A DNA stretch of 64,000 nt from Heterodera schachtii (taxonomy: Eukaryota > Nematoda > Chromadorea > Rhabditida > Heteroderidae), in assembly GCA_023374025.1 (NCBI GenBank), contig SIJG01000092.1, positions 62,001 to 126,000 of the forward strand, read 5' to 3'. Within the stretch, counting starts at the first letter, position 1; every line of letters begins with the position of its first letter. Both the position numbers and the translations under genes were made by a program. The notes under the pieces were generated by a model that worked only from the letters and a program-made list of their open reading frames with translations, ran no database searches and was not told the DNA's origin. Below are positions 37,613-47,990 of the stretch, one piece after another.

Positions 37613-38750
37613 TTTGGGAAAACATTCTGAAAAATAAAAAGAGGGAGGGGGGCGAGTATAATCGGGATTTTGATAAATGGGGTCATTCGGACATGGACAG
37701 ATTTTTGCTTTCCGTCTTCCATAATAATTGTCGACAAAATTTGGCGGAAAAGTAATTGAGAAAAGGCTTGGAGGTTTTGTTGTATTGACAAAACCATGCT
37801 TTTCAACTCCATTACTCGAATTTTGACTCGATCGATCAGCTTTGTATTTGGAATTGACAAATATTCGGTTTGAATTTGATTTGTCCAAATTCTTGGGAAT
37901 TATGGGAGATTTTTTGGGAGGATTGGTTGAAATATTTAATTGGGAATTGTCCTTTTTAAACTTTGAATTGATAAAAACACGTGAGTGTCCTTGTATTTGG
38001 GATTGACAAATGTTTTTGTTGGAAACTTTTTGATTGGAAACTGCCGATTGATAGGATGAATTGAGTTTTTTGGATGGTTGGCATTTCTCCGCCAAATTTT
38101 TCGTGTCTTCCTTTTTGTCGGCACATTTTAAAATTTTCTGAAATTTGGTAGAAAACTTTTTAAATCTTTTCCTCATCAAAAATTTTCCAGAAAAAATCGA
38201 TTCCAACAGAGTTTTGAGCTCGTCTCGTTCGGCGGACACGTCCTTCAATTCACTTTTCAACTGATGGATTTTCTCTTCAAATCCATTTTTCGGTACCTTT
38301 TCAACATTTTCCATCTGATCAAATTTGGAGATTGGACTATTTTTTGACATAAAATCTTTATGCATTTCCAGCCATTGATTTTGATTCGTTAGAGACTGAT
38401 GGGGATGGAGTTGGATTGGATCAAATGGCAATTTTTCGGGATTGAAATTTAAAAAATTTTTCGGAATATGATTGTCCACCAAGGTTTGGCTTCCAAATTC
38501 CTTAACTTTTATTGGGAATGGCTTTGAGTTGTAGGGAAAACGAGTTTTTTGGGATTTTTCAACGAAAATTCTTGAGAAAGAGCCGTTGAGAATTTGTTGG
38601 TTGCCGTCCCACTCAGAAATGGAATACATCTCCATCAAAATCTGTTGTTGGGTTGGCTTTTCCTTTTTTGTCGGTACAATTGGTTGGGAAGGAATTTTTG
38701 GCTCTTCAAATGCGTTTTGAGCCTTTTCAAAATGTTTCAAATGCTGCTTG
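37511..38750 (-). pseudogene. Retroelement ORF, 3' half (interrupted)
   Basis: About 413 codons continue the frame of 39732-40588 once the hAT element and one target duplication are removed (..R-Y-P-N-K-Q-H-L-K-H-F..). Visible features are a predicted coiled coil (E-E-K-I-H-Q-L-K-S-E-L-K.., about residues 150-180), a basic stretch M-R-K-R-F-K-K-F, and two F-(I/V)-N-S-K-(F/Y)-K motifs. No zinc knuckle or polymerase motif is seen. Its place behind the primer site suggests a gag-like role, but the family is not recognised. The 38740 start suggested by a plain ORF scan is a TTG and not a real start. Confidence 0.6.
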
Positions 38751-38758
38751 TTCGGGTA
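38751..38758. repeat. hAT target-site duplication, left
   Basis: TTCGGGTA, identical to 39724-39731. Confidence 0.95.
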
Positions 38759-39723
38759 CAGGGCTGGGCGAAACTTCGAGCTTCGTGCTTCGAGCTTCGA
38801 AAACTTCGCGGTTTTTGGGCTTCGAACTTCGAGCTTCGAACTTCGTGAAAATGCTCGAAACTTCGAGAAAAATACACCCCTAAAGATCGAGTTTTCAAAG
38901 TGAAAAATACACTCCTAATGATTGGTAATTTAAATTTAAATTTCATTATCTTTTTTGCTTTGAACTTGTCATATGGTGGTCCAGTGGGTTATGCTTTTTG
39001 ATCCGTTCTTGATTTTGCGTTAGATCAGTTCCCCTCCAAGTATTTCTTTTTCTTTTAATTTTTCAAAAATTAACATTTACAATTTTTTTTTTTTAAATAT
39101 GCTCAAAATCGTAAAATTTTACATTTTTTGCTTAAATTTGTTAACAAAATACGTTCAAATTTCAAAATTTTTCCCGACGGCGCCTACCGGCGCCGTCGGC
39201 GCACCTTTCCCAAAAATCTTTTTGGAAAAAGCGCGCCGCAAAAAACGTTTTATTAGGTTTTTTAAACTTGGAATAGAATTTACCAAAGTGCTGGTTTTGA
39301 AAATTTTCAGTTGGTAGCCCTAATCAAAATCAAAAAATGAAAAATTTATTAGGAAAATTATTATTATTTTTTAATTATAGTTTAATTAATAGGTTTAAGG
39401 TTACTTTTAATGTAAATTTTCATAAAATAAAAAAACAAGAAAAATAAACATTTAATTTTAGAATTTTTTTTTTAGATTTTTTGATTGTTTTTTTTAAATC
39501 TAAAAAATAAAAGGAAAAAAATTTTAGTGAATACGAAAATTTTTTGCAAAAAAAAAAGTTGTTAGGGTAAAATTATTTTTTAAAAAACTTCGAGCTTCGT
39601 GCTTCGAGCTTCGAAAACTTCGCGTTTTTTGGGCTTCGAACTTCGAGCTTCGTGCTTCGAAAAAAATTGGGCTTCGATTCGAGCTTCGGCTTCGAGTGCC
39701 AAGCCGAGCTTCGCCCAGCCCTG
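38759..39723. mobile_element. hAT-type element, 965 bp, inserted in the retroelement ORF
   Basis: Perfect 14-bp terminal inverted repeats, CAGGGCTGGGCGAA, and the 8-bp duplication TTCGGGTA. Both subterminal regions are dense in CTTCGAGCTTCGTGCTTCGA-type repeats, lying in the same orientation at the two ends. The interior holds AAATACACCCCTAA and a CGGCGCC/GGCGCCG palindrome block with GCGCGCCGCAAAAAA, shared with other loci in this window. No transposase ORF. Confidence 0.95.
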
Positions 39724-39731
39724 TTCGGGTA

Positions 39732-40588
39732 GCGCTCATTTTCAGCAAATATTTGGAAATTTTGTGTAATTTCACCAAATTGTTGAGCGGGCGGAGGCTG
39801 ATAAAAAATTTGGTCGCGCTGTCGACACTTTTGAGCATACCGCACCGGTTTTTGCTCTCGCCAGCTTTCGTGTTCCGTCCGAATTTGAAAATTTTCACCG
39901 TGAATTTTCCGAACTGGATAAAATTCATTTTGGCCATTTAGAATTGGGATATTTTGTGAATTCTTTGGAGGAATTTGAGTTTGGAATTCACAAAAATTTT
40001 GATGTTCAAATTGGCTTCGATCCGCCGAATTCCAGTTTGATTGTCTGTATTCGCTTTCATAATCATTTCTGCCATAACTGTTTTCGGGGCATTGAAATTG
40101 TTTTTGGGAATTTGTCTTTGAAGAAAAACTTTTTGGGAAAATTGGCTTCGATCTGAATTCCAATTAACATGCGAAAGCTCGTCATCATAACCATTTTGGC
40201 CATAATTTTGTGATGATCGGTTCCGAACCGGTTGCCGATTTGTCATGCCACAATAATTTTCGCCCGAATAGCCAAAATTTTGAAATTCGGTGGCGTTATT
40301 CACATCCATTGGTTCATGTTGGTAAATTTGGGGAGCAAAGGCAGATGGGGAAAAATTGGAAAATTGATTTTGATGTGCCTCTGAATATTGATTTTGGGGG
40401 CAATTTTGATTGGTCATTTGGTTGTGATGAGAAAAATTTTGGAAAGGCTCGGATTGGTAGGAATAATTTGGTTGAAAATTTGGGTTTTGGGATTGAGCTG
40501 AAAATTGACTGGGCAAACCTCCATTTACAATTTGATTCGTCCTGGTGGTGCCCAATTCATTGATGTAGTAATTAAGCAAAACATTCAT
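39732..40588 (-). pseudogene. Retroelement ORF, 5' half, Asn/Gln-rich, frameshifted
   Basis: Starts at ATG 40588 (M-N-V-L-L-N-Y-Y-I-N-E-L-G). It is rich in Asn, Gln, Ser and Tyr, with an internal protein repeat: Y-G-Q-N-G-Y-D-D-E..N-W-N-S-D-R-S-Q-F and then Y-G-R-N-D-Y-E-S-E..N-W-N-S-A-D-R-S-Q-F. The two repeat units lie in different frames, so one base has been gained or lost between them. The A4/C4 runs at 40081-40089 are the likely place. No gag motif recognised. Confidence 0.6.
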
Positions 40589-40707
40589 TGCTTAAAGCTA
40601 AAAAATAAATAAAAACAAAATTGGAATCAATTAAATTGGGAAAGGTCAAATGCTCCTTGTTGCACAATCGGCTCGCTTTTCGGCTGTTGAAAGGCTGGAT
40701 TTACGCC

Positions 40708-40725
40708 GTCTCTGAAGGAGCGCCA
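40708..40725 (-). other. Primer-binding site
   Basis: On the minus strand TGGCGCTCCTTCAGAGAC starts at the base after the LTR. TGG complements the CCA end of tRNA, and GGAGCGCCA would be the matching tRNA 3' end. The specific tRNA is not identified. Confidence 0.65.
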
Positions 40726-41110
40726 CGTTGGAGAAAACGAGAAATGGTTCGGGGATGGAATTGGGATTTGGGGTTTGGGATGAGGGAAATGATTCCAAAT
40801 TCCACCACTTTATATTTAAAGTCAAATACTCACTGCTCGTTTCTAACGGCAGCTTTAAAGCCAAGAGTATCAAAGTTTGGGGAATTTATCAGGGAATTTA
40901 AAGACAATTCATAAAACATAAATAATAAATTCAATATAAAATGAAAACATAAAACATTGATACAAATTCGAATACCATTTTCCGAATGAAGACAAAATAT
41001 GAAAAGGATAAAATGACAACGAATAAACATTTAAATGAGAAAATAACGCGAAAACAATCGCTATGAAAAATAGTAAATAAAATAAAGGATAAATGACTAT
41101 TTATCCTACG
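40726..41110 (-). repeat. 5' LTR (element orientation)
   Basis: Identical to 37099-37483. The internal primer site follows it directly on the minus strand, fixing the orientation of the element. Confidence 0.9.
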
Positions 41111-41114
41111 GACG

Positions 41115-41143
41115 AAGTTGGTCGCGTTGTCAGTGAGGACACG
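41115..41143 (+). pseudogene. 3' piece of SEDT micro-exon split by LTR element
   Basis: Ends GTC AGT GAG GAC ACG (V-S-E-D-T) before GCGAGT and the family intron TACTTGAATAAAGAAAC. See 37092-37098 for the other part. Confidence 0.5.
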
Positions 41144-41443
41144 GCGAGTTACTTGAATAAAGAAACAAATATTTAATGCAATTAAATCTAATTTTATAAT
41201 TAACTTAATTTAAGGCCATTTGATCAGCAAAAAAAAAGAAAAGAAATTCATTTACCCTTAATTTATCATTAATTATCATTCATCAAAACAACAAGAAATT
41301 TAAATGAAAAAAGCATAATTATTATTATTAAAAAATAAACTTTAAAACAATCTTAAATACAGGAGGCAGTTTTACATATGACATATATTTATAATAACAT
41401 ATTTAAATAAATATTTAATTCTTTCTAAAATTGAAATTCCATT

Positions 41444-41479
41444 ATGTAATTAGACCCAATCAATTTCAGAATATCGCAC
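41444..41479 (+). pseudogene. IEL-type micro-exon with stop and lost donor
   Basis: Twelve codons: M-stop-L-D-P-I-N-F-R-I-S-H, then TTGAGT and AGATGAATAAAAGAGCAC. It keeps the I-x-F-x-I spacing of the family. GAA has become TAA and the donor GT has become TT. Confidence 0.38.
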
Positions 41480-41640
41480 TTGAGTTAGATGAATAAAAGA
41501 GCACACATATTTAATCCAATTAATTATAATTATATAATTAATGCAACAAATAAATATATATGTTTTATTTATAAAATATGAGGTAAATAATAAAAATATA
41601 TAAATTTTATTTAATAAATAATCATTCTTATAAAAACAGG

Positions 41641-41697
41641 AGGAATTGAAGGAGCTGAACGAACATGCTCACAATCAGCCTTTACCATTGAATAAAT
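41641..41697 (+). other. Candidate terminal exon, EELKELNEH
   Basis: After ATAAAAACAG the frame reads E-E-L-K-E-L-N-E-H-A-H-N-Q-P-L-P-L-N-K and stops at TGA. Acceptor, codon quality and stop are all consistent with a last exon. It lies 160 bases after the IEL core at 41444. No paralogue found. Confidence 0.35.
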
Positions 41698-41738
41698 GAA
41701 AAAGTTAAGGGAAAATTATTTATTCTATTATATTATAT

Positions 41739-41903
41739 CGTAGGATAAATAGTGATTTATCCTTTTTATTTATTTATTATGACTATTCTATTCCCCGTTA
41801 AAACGTAAAGTGGTATTGAATTTGGGAATTATTCCCCTCGTCCCATCCCAAACCCCAAATTATCCCAATTCCCTCCCGAAAAGCAGTTCTCTTTTCTCCA
41901 ACG
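41739..41903 (+). mobile_element. Solo, shortened LTR of the same family
   Basis: Begins CGTAGGATAAATAGTGATT and ends TTTTCTCCAACG, the two ends of the 385-bp LTR in the opposite orientation to the nearby full element. At 165 bp it is internally shorter. TATAT flanks both sides (41734-41738, 41904-41908), supporting the assigned ends. Confidence 0.75.
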
Positions 41904-41999
41904 TATATTGAATATTTTCTAAAAAATTTCCACAACTTTTTTATATTTATTTTTGCTAAAAACGCTTTTTTAAAAATGTTCCTCAAACAAATAAATTTA

Positions 42000-43150
42000 T
42001 AAAATATTTTATAAAAAAATTAAAATATTTAATGAGGCTCTTCTTCGAAACTCTCACATTTTTTCTGCCTAAAAATTTATGAACTCGGAAAAATTCAAAA
42101 GATTTCTTAAAGCCCCCACTGAAAAATATTTAAAAAAAGAATTCATTCTTTTTAAAAGAATTTCTTATGACCTTAAGGAAAACAAAAGGGTGTTTGAGAT
42201 TTAATTTTTGAGCATTAATTAAGGGGTGCCACAAAATGTTGGCGCCGCAACTGTCATTTTGACTGGGCGCCGCAAATTTATGTCCAGAATTCTGGAATTT
42301 ATTTTCATCTTTAATTTAGAAAAATTAAAGAAAACAAATAAATCTCCAGATTTTTCTTTATTTTTTAAGCTTAATCCAATAACATTGTCAAGCCCTGAAG
42401 CGCGAGTTATGAATATCCTTCTTTCAAACTTATTTCATTTTTTTACATATTTTTAAGAATTTATTTAAATTTCAAATGAAAAAATTAAAAAAATTAAAGG
42501 GAATATGTGAATTATTAAATATAATACTACCAATAAAAAAAGTAACTTCACTCACTTTTGTGACCGAATTTCTCACTATAGGGTGAAATCAAATGATAAT
42601 AAGAAAAAGCAAAAATTTATTAATACTTTTCGCATCACCTTAATTTATAGAAGTGATAAAAAATGCAATATTGTAACATTAAAAATAAATATTAATATTT
42701 TCCAATTTAAAAATAATATAAATTAAAAAGTGTCAGACGAATGTTAAGTAATTTATTTAAACATTTTACTCATTTATAACTTTAAAAGTTTAAATGTAAA
42801 TAAAAAAAAACAAAGATTGACTTATTTTTTATGAAAAAATGAAATTTGAATAAAAATTAATTTTAAATCATTCGAACATCAAAAACATAAATTCAAGTAA
42901 TAGAAAGAAATTTTAAAAGTAAATTAAAATTAATAATAAAAACTTCGGAAATACAAAGATGGAAAATAAAAACGAATACCAAAGTTAAATTTAACTAATA
43001 GCATAATAAATATAAATAAATGATTTAATTTATTTGTTTATGAAAAACATATTTAATATTTGGAGATATTCCAAAATAAATAAAATGAAATAAATTAATT
43101 TACATATTACACAAATTAAAAAGAATAACAAATCTAAATAAATATTTTAA
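42000..43150. repeat. AT-rich mosaic spacer
   Basis: Includes a short higher-GC patch with GTTGGCGCCGCAACTG and GGGCGCCGCAAAT (42238-42280), probably an element remnant, and at 42830-43140 the long segment that precedes IEL cores (also 9170-9450, 46330-46560). No gene supported; the 76-codon frame at 42226 overlaps the element-like patch. Confidence 0.4.
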
Positions 43151-43162
43151 TTAAATTTCATC

Positions 43163-43198
43163 ATTGAACTTTACTCGACCAATTTTGGAATATTGAAC
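43163..43198 (+). pseudogene. IEL-type micro-exon, open, donor mutated
   Basis: Twelve open codons, I-E-L-Y-S-T-N-F-G-I-L-N, then GAGAGT in place of GTGAGT. Followed by ACCTG, where the family intron is replaced by different sequence. Confidence 0.38.
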
Positions 43199-43204
43199 GA
43201 GAGT

Positions 43205-44470
43205 TACCTGTTCCCATTTTTTGAGCCCCGCTGTTCTGATTTCGATTTCTAAAATAAAAACATAATTAACAAAATAATAATTATTATTTTAAATAGTCAA
43301 ATTGCTAAAGAATGACATGACAGAAGAAAAAATAAAATAAAAGTTCATTAAACATTATCATTAATTGGAAAAAAACGCACGGCCATAATTCTCGTCAAAT
43401 TTGTACAGAAAGAGAGATTTATTTATTTTTTTATTTATAAATATTATATTTAAATGCTCGAAATTAAGCCTAAAATATTTTATGGTTTAATTCTGATTTA
43501 AATTGAAAAAGTATGAGAAAATAACAAAAGTAATATGTGTTCTCCTTCTTCTCTTATGAAAGTTCTGAACTTCGTATTAAAAAGCTATAAAAATTATTAC
43601 CCCTAATTTTATAAATTAAAAAAATAAAACCGAATTATCTGATATTTCAGAAAAGTTATAAAAAGAAATTATTTTAGTAAAGCCACAATATAAATAAAAT
43701 AAGCTAAAATAATTGTAAAAAATCAAATATAAATCAGTGAAAAAATTTTAAAATAAATTATATTAAAAGCTGTAATATTTTTTTGAATAAAAATAAGAAA
43801 TTAAAAAACGAAAACAAAAGGAATTTTAAAAAGACATCACACAAAATAGAAGTTGCAAAAATTTACAAATTTGCTTTTAAATAAATGATTTAATTTATTT
43901 GTTTATTAAAAACATATTTAAATATTCGAAGATATTCAAAACAGAATAAAATTAATTAAATAAAGTTTACATATTACACAAATTAAAAAGAATTTAAAAA
44001 AATATAAATTTTAATAACAAATCTAAATAAATATTTAGCTGAATTTTTAAAAAATAACAGCAAAGAAAAATAGATTAATTATTACTTATGCTTTTTTAAT
44101 TAATAAAAATACTTTAAAAATTTAAATCTTTGCATTTTTTAAATGTCTCATTAGCGCGATTTTAAATTCCAAAAATGGCATAATATTTTAGTTTGAACGA
44201 AATGTCAAAATAATAAAAATACACCCTTATTTACTATATACCCGAAGCATGGGGCTATATTGTCGCTTATCAGAATAAGACTTTAAGATGAAACAATGAA
44301 AAAACATAAAAATGGAAATAAATAAAAAAATAATATTTATTGGCTCGAAAAAATGAAAACAAAAAATGAAATATTCTAATTAAACAAAAAATGAAACTAT
44401 GTTAAAACTAATAATTATTAAAAGAAAAACATGAATTTAAAAAACATAATAATATTTACTTCTTACTATA
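43205..44470. repeat. AT-rich mosaic spacer
   Basis: Intron-like segments only. 43370-43500 is a paralogue of 11560-11700 (CCATAATT.TCGTCAAATTT). 43905-44040 repeats the GATATTC..ACATATTACACAAATT segment without a recognisable core after it. Confidence 0.4.
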
Positions 44471-44486
44471 TAATTTGTACATAAGT

Positions 44487-44520
44487 ATTGAAGTAACAGC
44501 GAAGAGATTAATAAAAACAA
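44487..44520 (+). other. Candidate exon core, EVTA type, copy 2
   Basis: Reads S-I-E-V-T-A-K-R-L-I-K, aligning with N-V-E-V-T-A-R-D at 3752. A degraded SAQN core follows at 44572, so two core types lie within 90 bases here. Confidence 0.25.
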
Positions 44521-44801
44521 AAAAAAATTTATATCTTAAAAATTTATAAAAATGCTATTATTGCCGGCTCAGAATAGCGCAGTAAATTGTTTTATCAGAA
44601 GTATTTAAATAAACAGAAAATTAAAAAACTAAAAAATTCAAAAACTGAAAAATAAGAAAAATCATTTCTATTTATGAATTCATTAGAACATTAATAATAT
44701 TATTATAAACAAAATAATAATATTTATTTTATAAAAATGAATTTTCAAGAAAAAAAAATTCTCTAAATTTTTACAAATAAAAAATTCATAACATTTCAAA
44801 G

Positions 44802-44841
44802 AGCGGAACGCTGAAAGGGAAGCTTTCGTAGAGCATATGAC
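44802..44841 (+). other. Candidate micro-exon, EHM type
   Basis: After TTTCAAAG: R-N-A-E-R-E-A-F-V-E-H-M plus two bases, then GAGTAA. An open version of the stop-containing core at 21777. The donor is imperfect. Confidence 0.3.
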
Positions 44842-46015
44842 GAGTAATATTTATTTATATATTGGCAAAAAATTGAACAAAAATTTTACCATTATCTTTA
44901 CATTTAAAAATATTAAAGTTTTAAAATTATAAAATAGCCGACCCAATAAAGCATGACACAAAACATTTATGAAAAATCTCAATTCCTTAAAATTAAAATA
45001 TTATAGTAAATAGAATCATAAACTCAATGTAAATTTTAAGAACTTATTAAATGTGGCGAAATAATTATCGAAAACAAAAATAAACGAAATGGAAGAATAA
45101 TTTTACATATTTATTAAAAGATAAAAAATAATAAAAAATAAACAAATAATAAGAAATTTTCTTTGAATTATATAAAATTAAGACATATAAATGAATATTT
45201 TAAAGTAAATTTAAATCATTTTAAATTATAAAAGCTCACTCTGATTAATATTTTTGAGTGAAAAAACTTTTGTATTTCCTACCATATCAACAAACTATAA
45301 ACATGAGATAAATAAAAAAAATATTTAATTTACTGTCAAATTACGAAAAAATAACAATAATAAAATGAATATTTAAATTAAAATGGAAATATTTGTTGAT
45401 AAGAATATATAAAAAAATATAACAGCGTATTTTTATATTTACATTTTTGAAATTTTATATATTTTGAATAAAATCATTCTATATTTAATAAAAATTGACT
45501 TTATGACTTTTTTGAATATTATTATTTTTTTCATTTTTCTATGACAGAAATTTTTTCCTCTAAAAAAGAAAAAAAAAAAAAAAAGTTTAACAGAAGTAAA
45601 TTCAAAATAATTTTTATTACCTTTTGTTTTTGGTTTTTATCTTATCAAAATGGAATTAAATTAAATAAATATTAAACCATTTAAATAGCAAACATTAAAT
45701 AAACTATTAGATTATTATTTATTAATTAATGCAATTAATAAAATCAGATTTTGAATTTGAATTTGAAAGAATGGAAATCAGCGAAAAAAGAAATAAAATA
45801 AAATCAAAAGAAAATTAACATGAATAAAAATGAAAATTAGAAAAAATTTTTTTGATAAAACGAAGAATTAGAATAACAAATTTATGAACAAAATAATTTC
45901 AAACTAATCATCTAGTAAAAGAATAAATGCATCTCAAAGCAGAAAAAACATTAAATACAAAATATTTTCAAAACTTTAAATTAATAATAAAATTTAAATC
46001 CTCAAATTTATAAAG

Positions 46016-46066
46016 TAATCTTGCTGATCACATAGGGACGAATTGAGTCGAAGCTTATTGTTAGAC
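46016..46066 (+). pseudogene. LDH-type core, copy 3
   Basis: Same flank as 4910 and 7400. The core is frameshifted (I-L-L then, one base on, H-I-G). Retained only as a remnant. Confidence 0.28.
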
Positions 46067-46572
46067 GGCAAAAAATCTAAAAAAATGATTATTGATTTTA
46101 AATTAAAATTATTAAAAATAAACTAATAGTATTAATTCTGAATATTTAATAAAATGGAAATTTAAAAATTTTTTATTTAATCATTATTAATTTCTTAAGA
46201 AGTTAAGCGAATTGTAAGCGAACAGTTAAATGTTGTTACTAACAATAAAAATAATAATAATTTAGACAAATTAATTAATATCATTTGTAAATTTTTATTA
46301 AAGATAAATTAATTCATAGAAAAATATTTATTTAAAATTATTCGAACATCAAAAACAAAAATGCAAATAATAGAAAATTAAAATAAATTAATAAAAAACT
46401 TAGGAAAATACAAAAATGGGAATTAAAATCGAATACCATAAATAAATTGAACTAATAGCATAATAAATATTAAATACATTTAAATATTACACAAATTAAA
46501 AAGAATATTTAAAATTTTAATAAAAATATAAATAAATGTTTTTATTTTTTTACTAAAATTGAAATTTCATAG

Positions 46573-46611
46573 AATTGAGCTTGATGGCATTGATTTTTCA
46601 GTCGCTCGGAC
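46573..46611 (+). other. Candidate micro-exon, IEL type, both splice signals
   Basis: TTTCATAG ends at 46572 and GTGAGT starts at 46612. The 39-nt core reads I-E-L-D-G-I-D-F-S-V-A-R from its second base. It ends two bases out of phase relative to 11786-11823, so the last codons may carry an indel. Followed by TATATGAATAAAAGTGCAC. Confidence 0.38.
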
Positions 46612-46761
46612 GTGAGTTATATGAATAAAAGTGCACATATTTAATTCAATTAAATCTGGTTTGACAATTAATAGATAACAAATAAAATAATTTATTTTTA
46701 TTAATAAAAATGAACAAAATAATAAAAATAAGAATAAATATTTAAAAACTTGCATAATTAT

Positions 46762-47299
46762 TAGAGACCGGATTTTTATGTTTTTACATATTTTTTTTGC
46801 GGCTTAGTTATGGCGAGAGAAGCCCAAAAATAGCATTATCTCCGAACAATTTTTGATTTAGAGCGACTTATAAAAACATAAAAACACATATTTTGGCGTT
46901 TTGGCACATAAAATATGTTAGCACATACTTTGGGGTTTGGCACATATTTTGCACATATTCTGGCATTTTTGAGAAAAATTGCAATAAAAATACAAGAAAA
47001 TTGAAAAATACACCCCTAAAAATCGACTTTTTTCCTAATTATTAACATAATTTTCAAATTAAAAAATTTTTTCTTCGATTGTAGAAATTAATGAAATCTC
47101 GAATTCATTAATTCGTCATTGGATTTCGAAGTTCTCTGCTGGAACTTTCAATTTATAGAAATGATTTATCAAAAAAAGACAATTTTATTTAGCACATATT
47201 TTTGCATTTTTGGGGGTTTTTAGCACATATTTCAGCATTTTTTAGCACATATTTTATTACATATTTCAGGATTTTTAGCACATAAAAATCCGGTCTCTA
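46762..47299. mobile_element. hAT-type element, 538 bp
   Basis: Perfect terminal repeats, TAGAGACCGGATTTTTATG, flanked by ATAATTAT (46754-46761, 47300-47307). The interior is rich in GCACATATTTT and has AAATACACCCCTAA. Removing it restores the downstream part of the IEL module (..AAAACTTGCATAATTAT / TTATAAAGATATAATTT). It is a shorter sibling of 59020-59676. Confidence 0.93.
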
Positions 47300-47822
47300 A
47301 TAATTATTTATAAAGATATAATTTAAAAACTAAAAACCTAAATACTAGAGTAGGTATGGTCGTTTTATCTACCCAAAACCGAAAACCAACGGATCAAAAA
47401 CCGGCAAAACCTAAAACCGGGCGTATCGGTTAATTTTGTTTTATATTTACTTTTTTGCCCAATTTTTATTTAAATTTTTTTCAAAAAGCGAAAATTTTGT
47501 TCTCTTTATGCAAAATTAGCAGAAATAATAATCAGAGGTTGAAACTTTAATATTTCACAAAAATTTTGATTGCATAAATTTAAAACAACACAATTTTTAA
47601 CGAATTTTTTTTTTTTCTGAACCCGAAGATCTGATTTAGAAGGTTTTTCAATGAAAACAATGACTATTACATCATTTACACCGTTTAAATCAAATAAATA
47701 TATTAAAATGATATTATTTTACCTTAACATCTTTTTTTCTCAGTTTTTGGAATAGTCAAATTGCTAAAATAATTGTGAAAACTTTTATTATTTTTTTAAT
47801 ATATTCTAATTTTCAAATTCAG

Positions 47823-47847
47823 AGTGTCTTGAAAAGAGGCTTTAAAT
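47823..47847 (+). other. Candidate exon core, SVLESDF type, copy 3
   Basis: CAAATTCAG ends at 47822. S-V-L-K-R-G-F-K follows. The next base starts a hAT-like terminus (47848), so the core appears truncated by an insertion. Confidence 0.25.
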
Positions 47848-47990
47848 TAGGGTTCGGACCCCGTCCCCGCGACTTTCGCCCCCGCAGGGATAGTTAAGTT
47901 TAAATTTCAAAATTCGCCCGGCGTCGTCTAAGGACTGCCGGCCAACCCACCAAAAAACATATTTTTTCAAAAAAATTAGCCCAATCCTAA
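47848..47990. mobile_element. Single hAT-like end, fragment
   Basis: TAGGGTTCGGACCCCG resembles the ends at 11061 and 52991. It is followed by G+C-rich sequence to about 47950. No complementary end was found downstream, so this is a truncated copy. Confidence 0.5.

Larger units (their letters stand above)
37099..41110 (-). mobile_element. Non-autonomous LTR-type retroelement, 4,012 bp
   Basis: Two identical 385-bp direct repeats bound it. GACG precedes the left copy and follows the right one; up to six bases could be counted because the ends are ambiguous. On the minus strand the 5' LTR is followed at once by a TGGCGC.. primer site, and the 3' LTR is preceded by GGCGGGGGA. LTR ends are CGTAGGA..TCCAACG, not the usual TG..CA. 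The interior encodes one Asn/Gln-rich protein and shows no reverse transcriptase, protease or integrase motif. Identical LTRs indicate recent insertion. Confidence 0.85.

Noticed and set aside
38594..39937. Open frames reading S-S-K-F-E-A-R-S type repeats
   Set aside because: They lie in the CTTCGAGCTTCG subterminal repeats of the hAT element and read through its ends into the host ORF.
37203..41030. Identical 66-codon minus-strand frames in the two LTRs
   Set aside because: Duplicate because LTRs are identical; no protein character.
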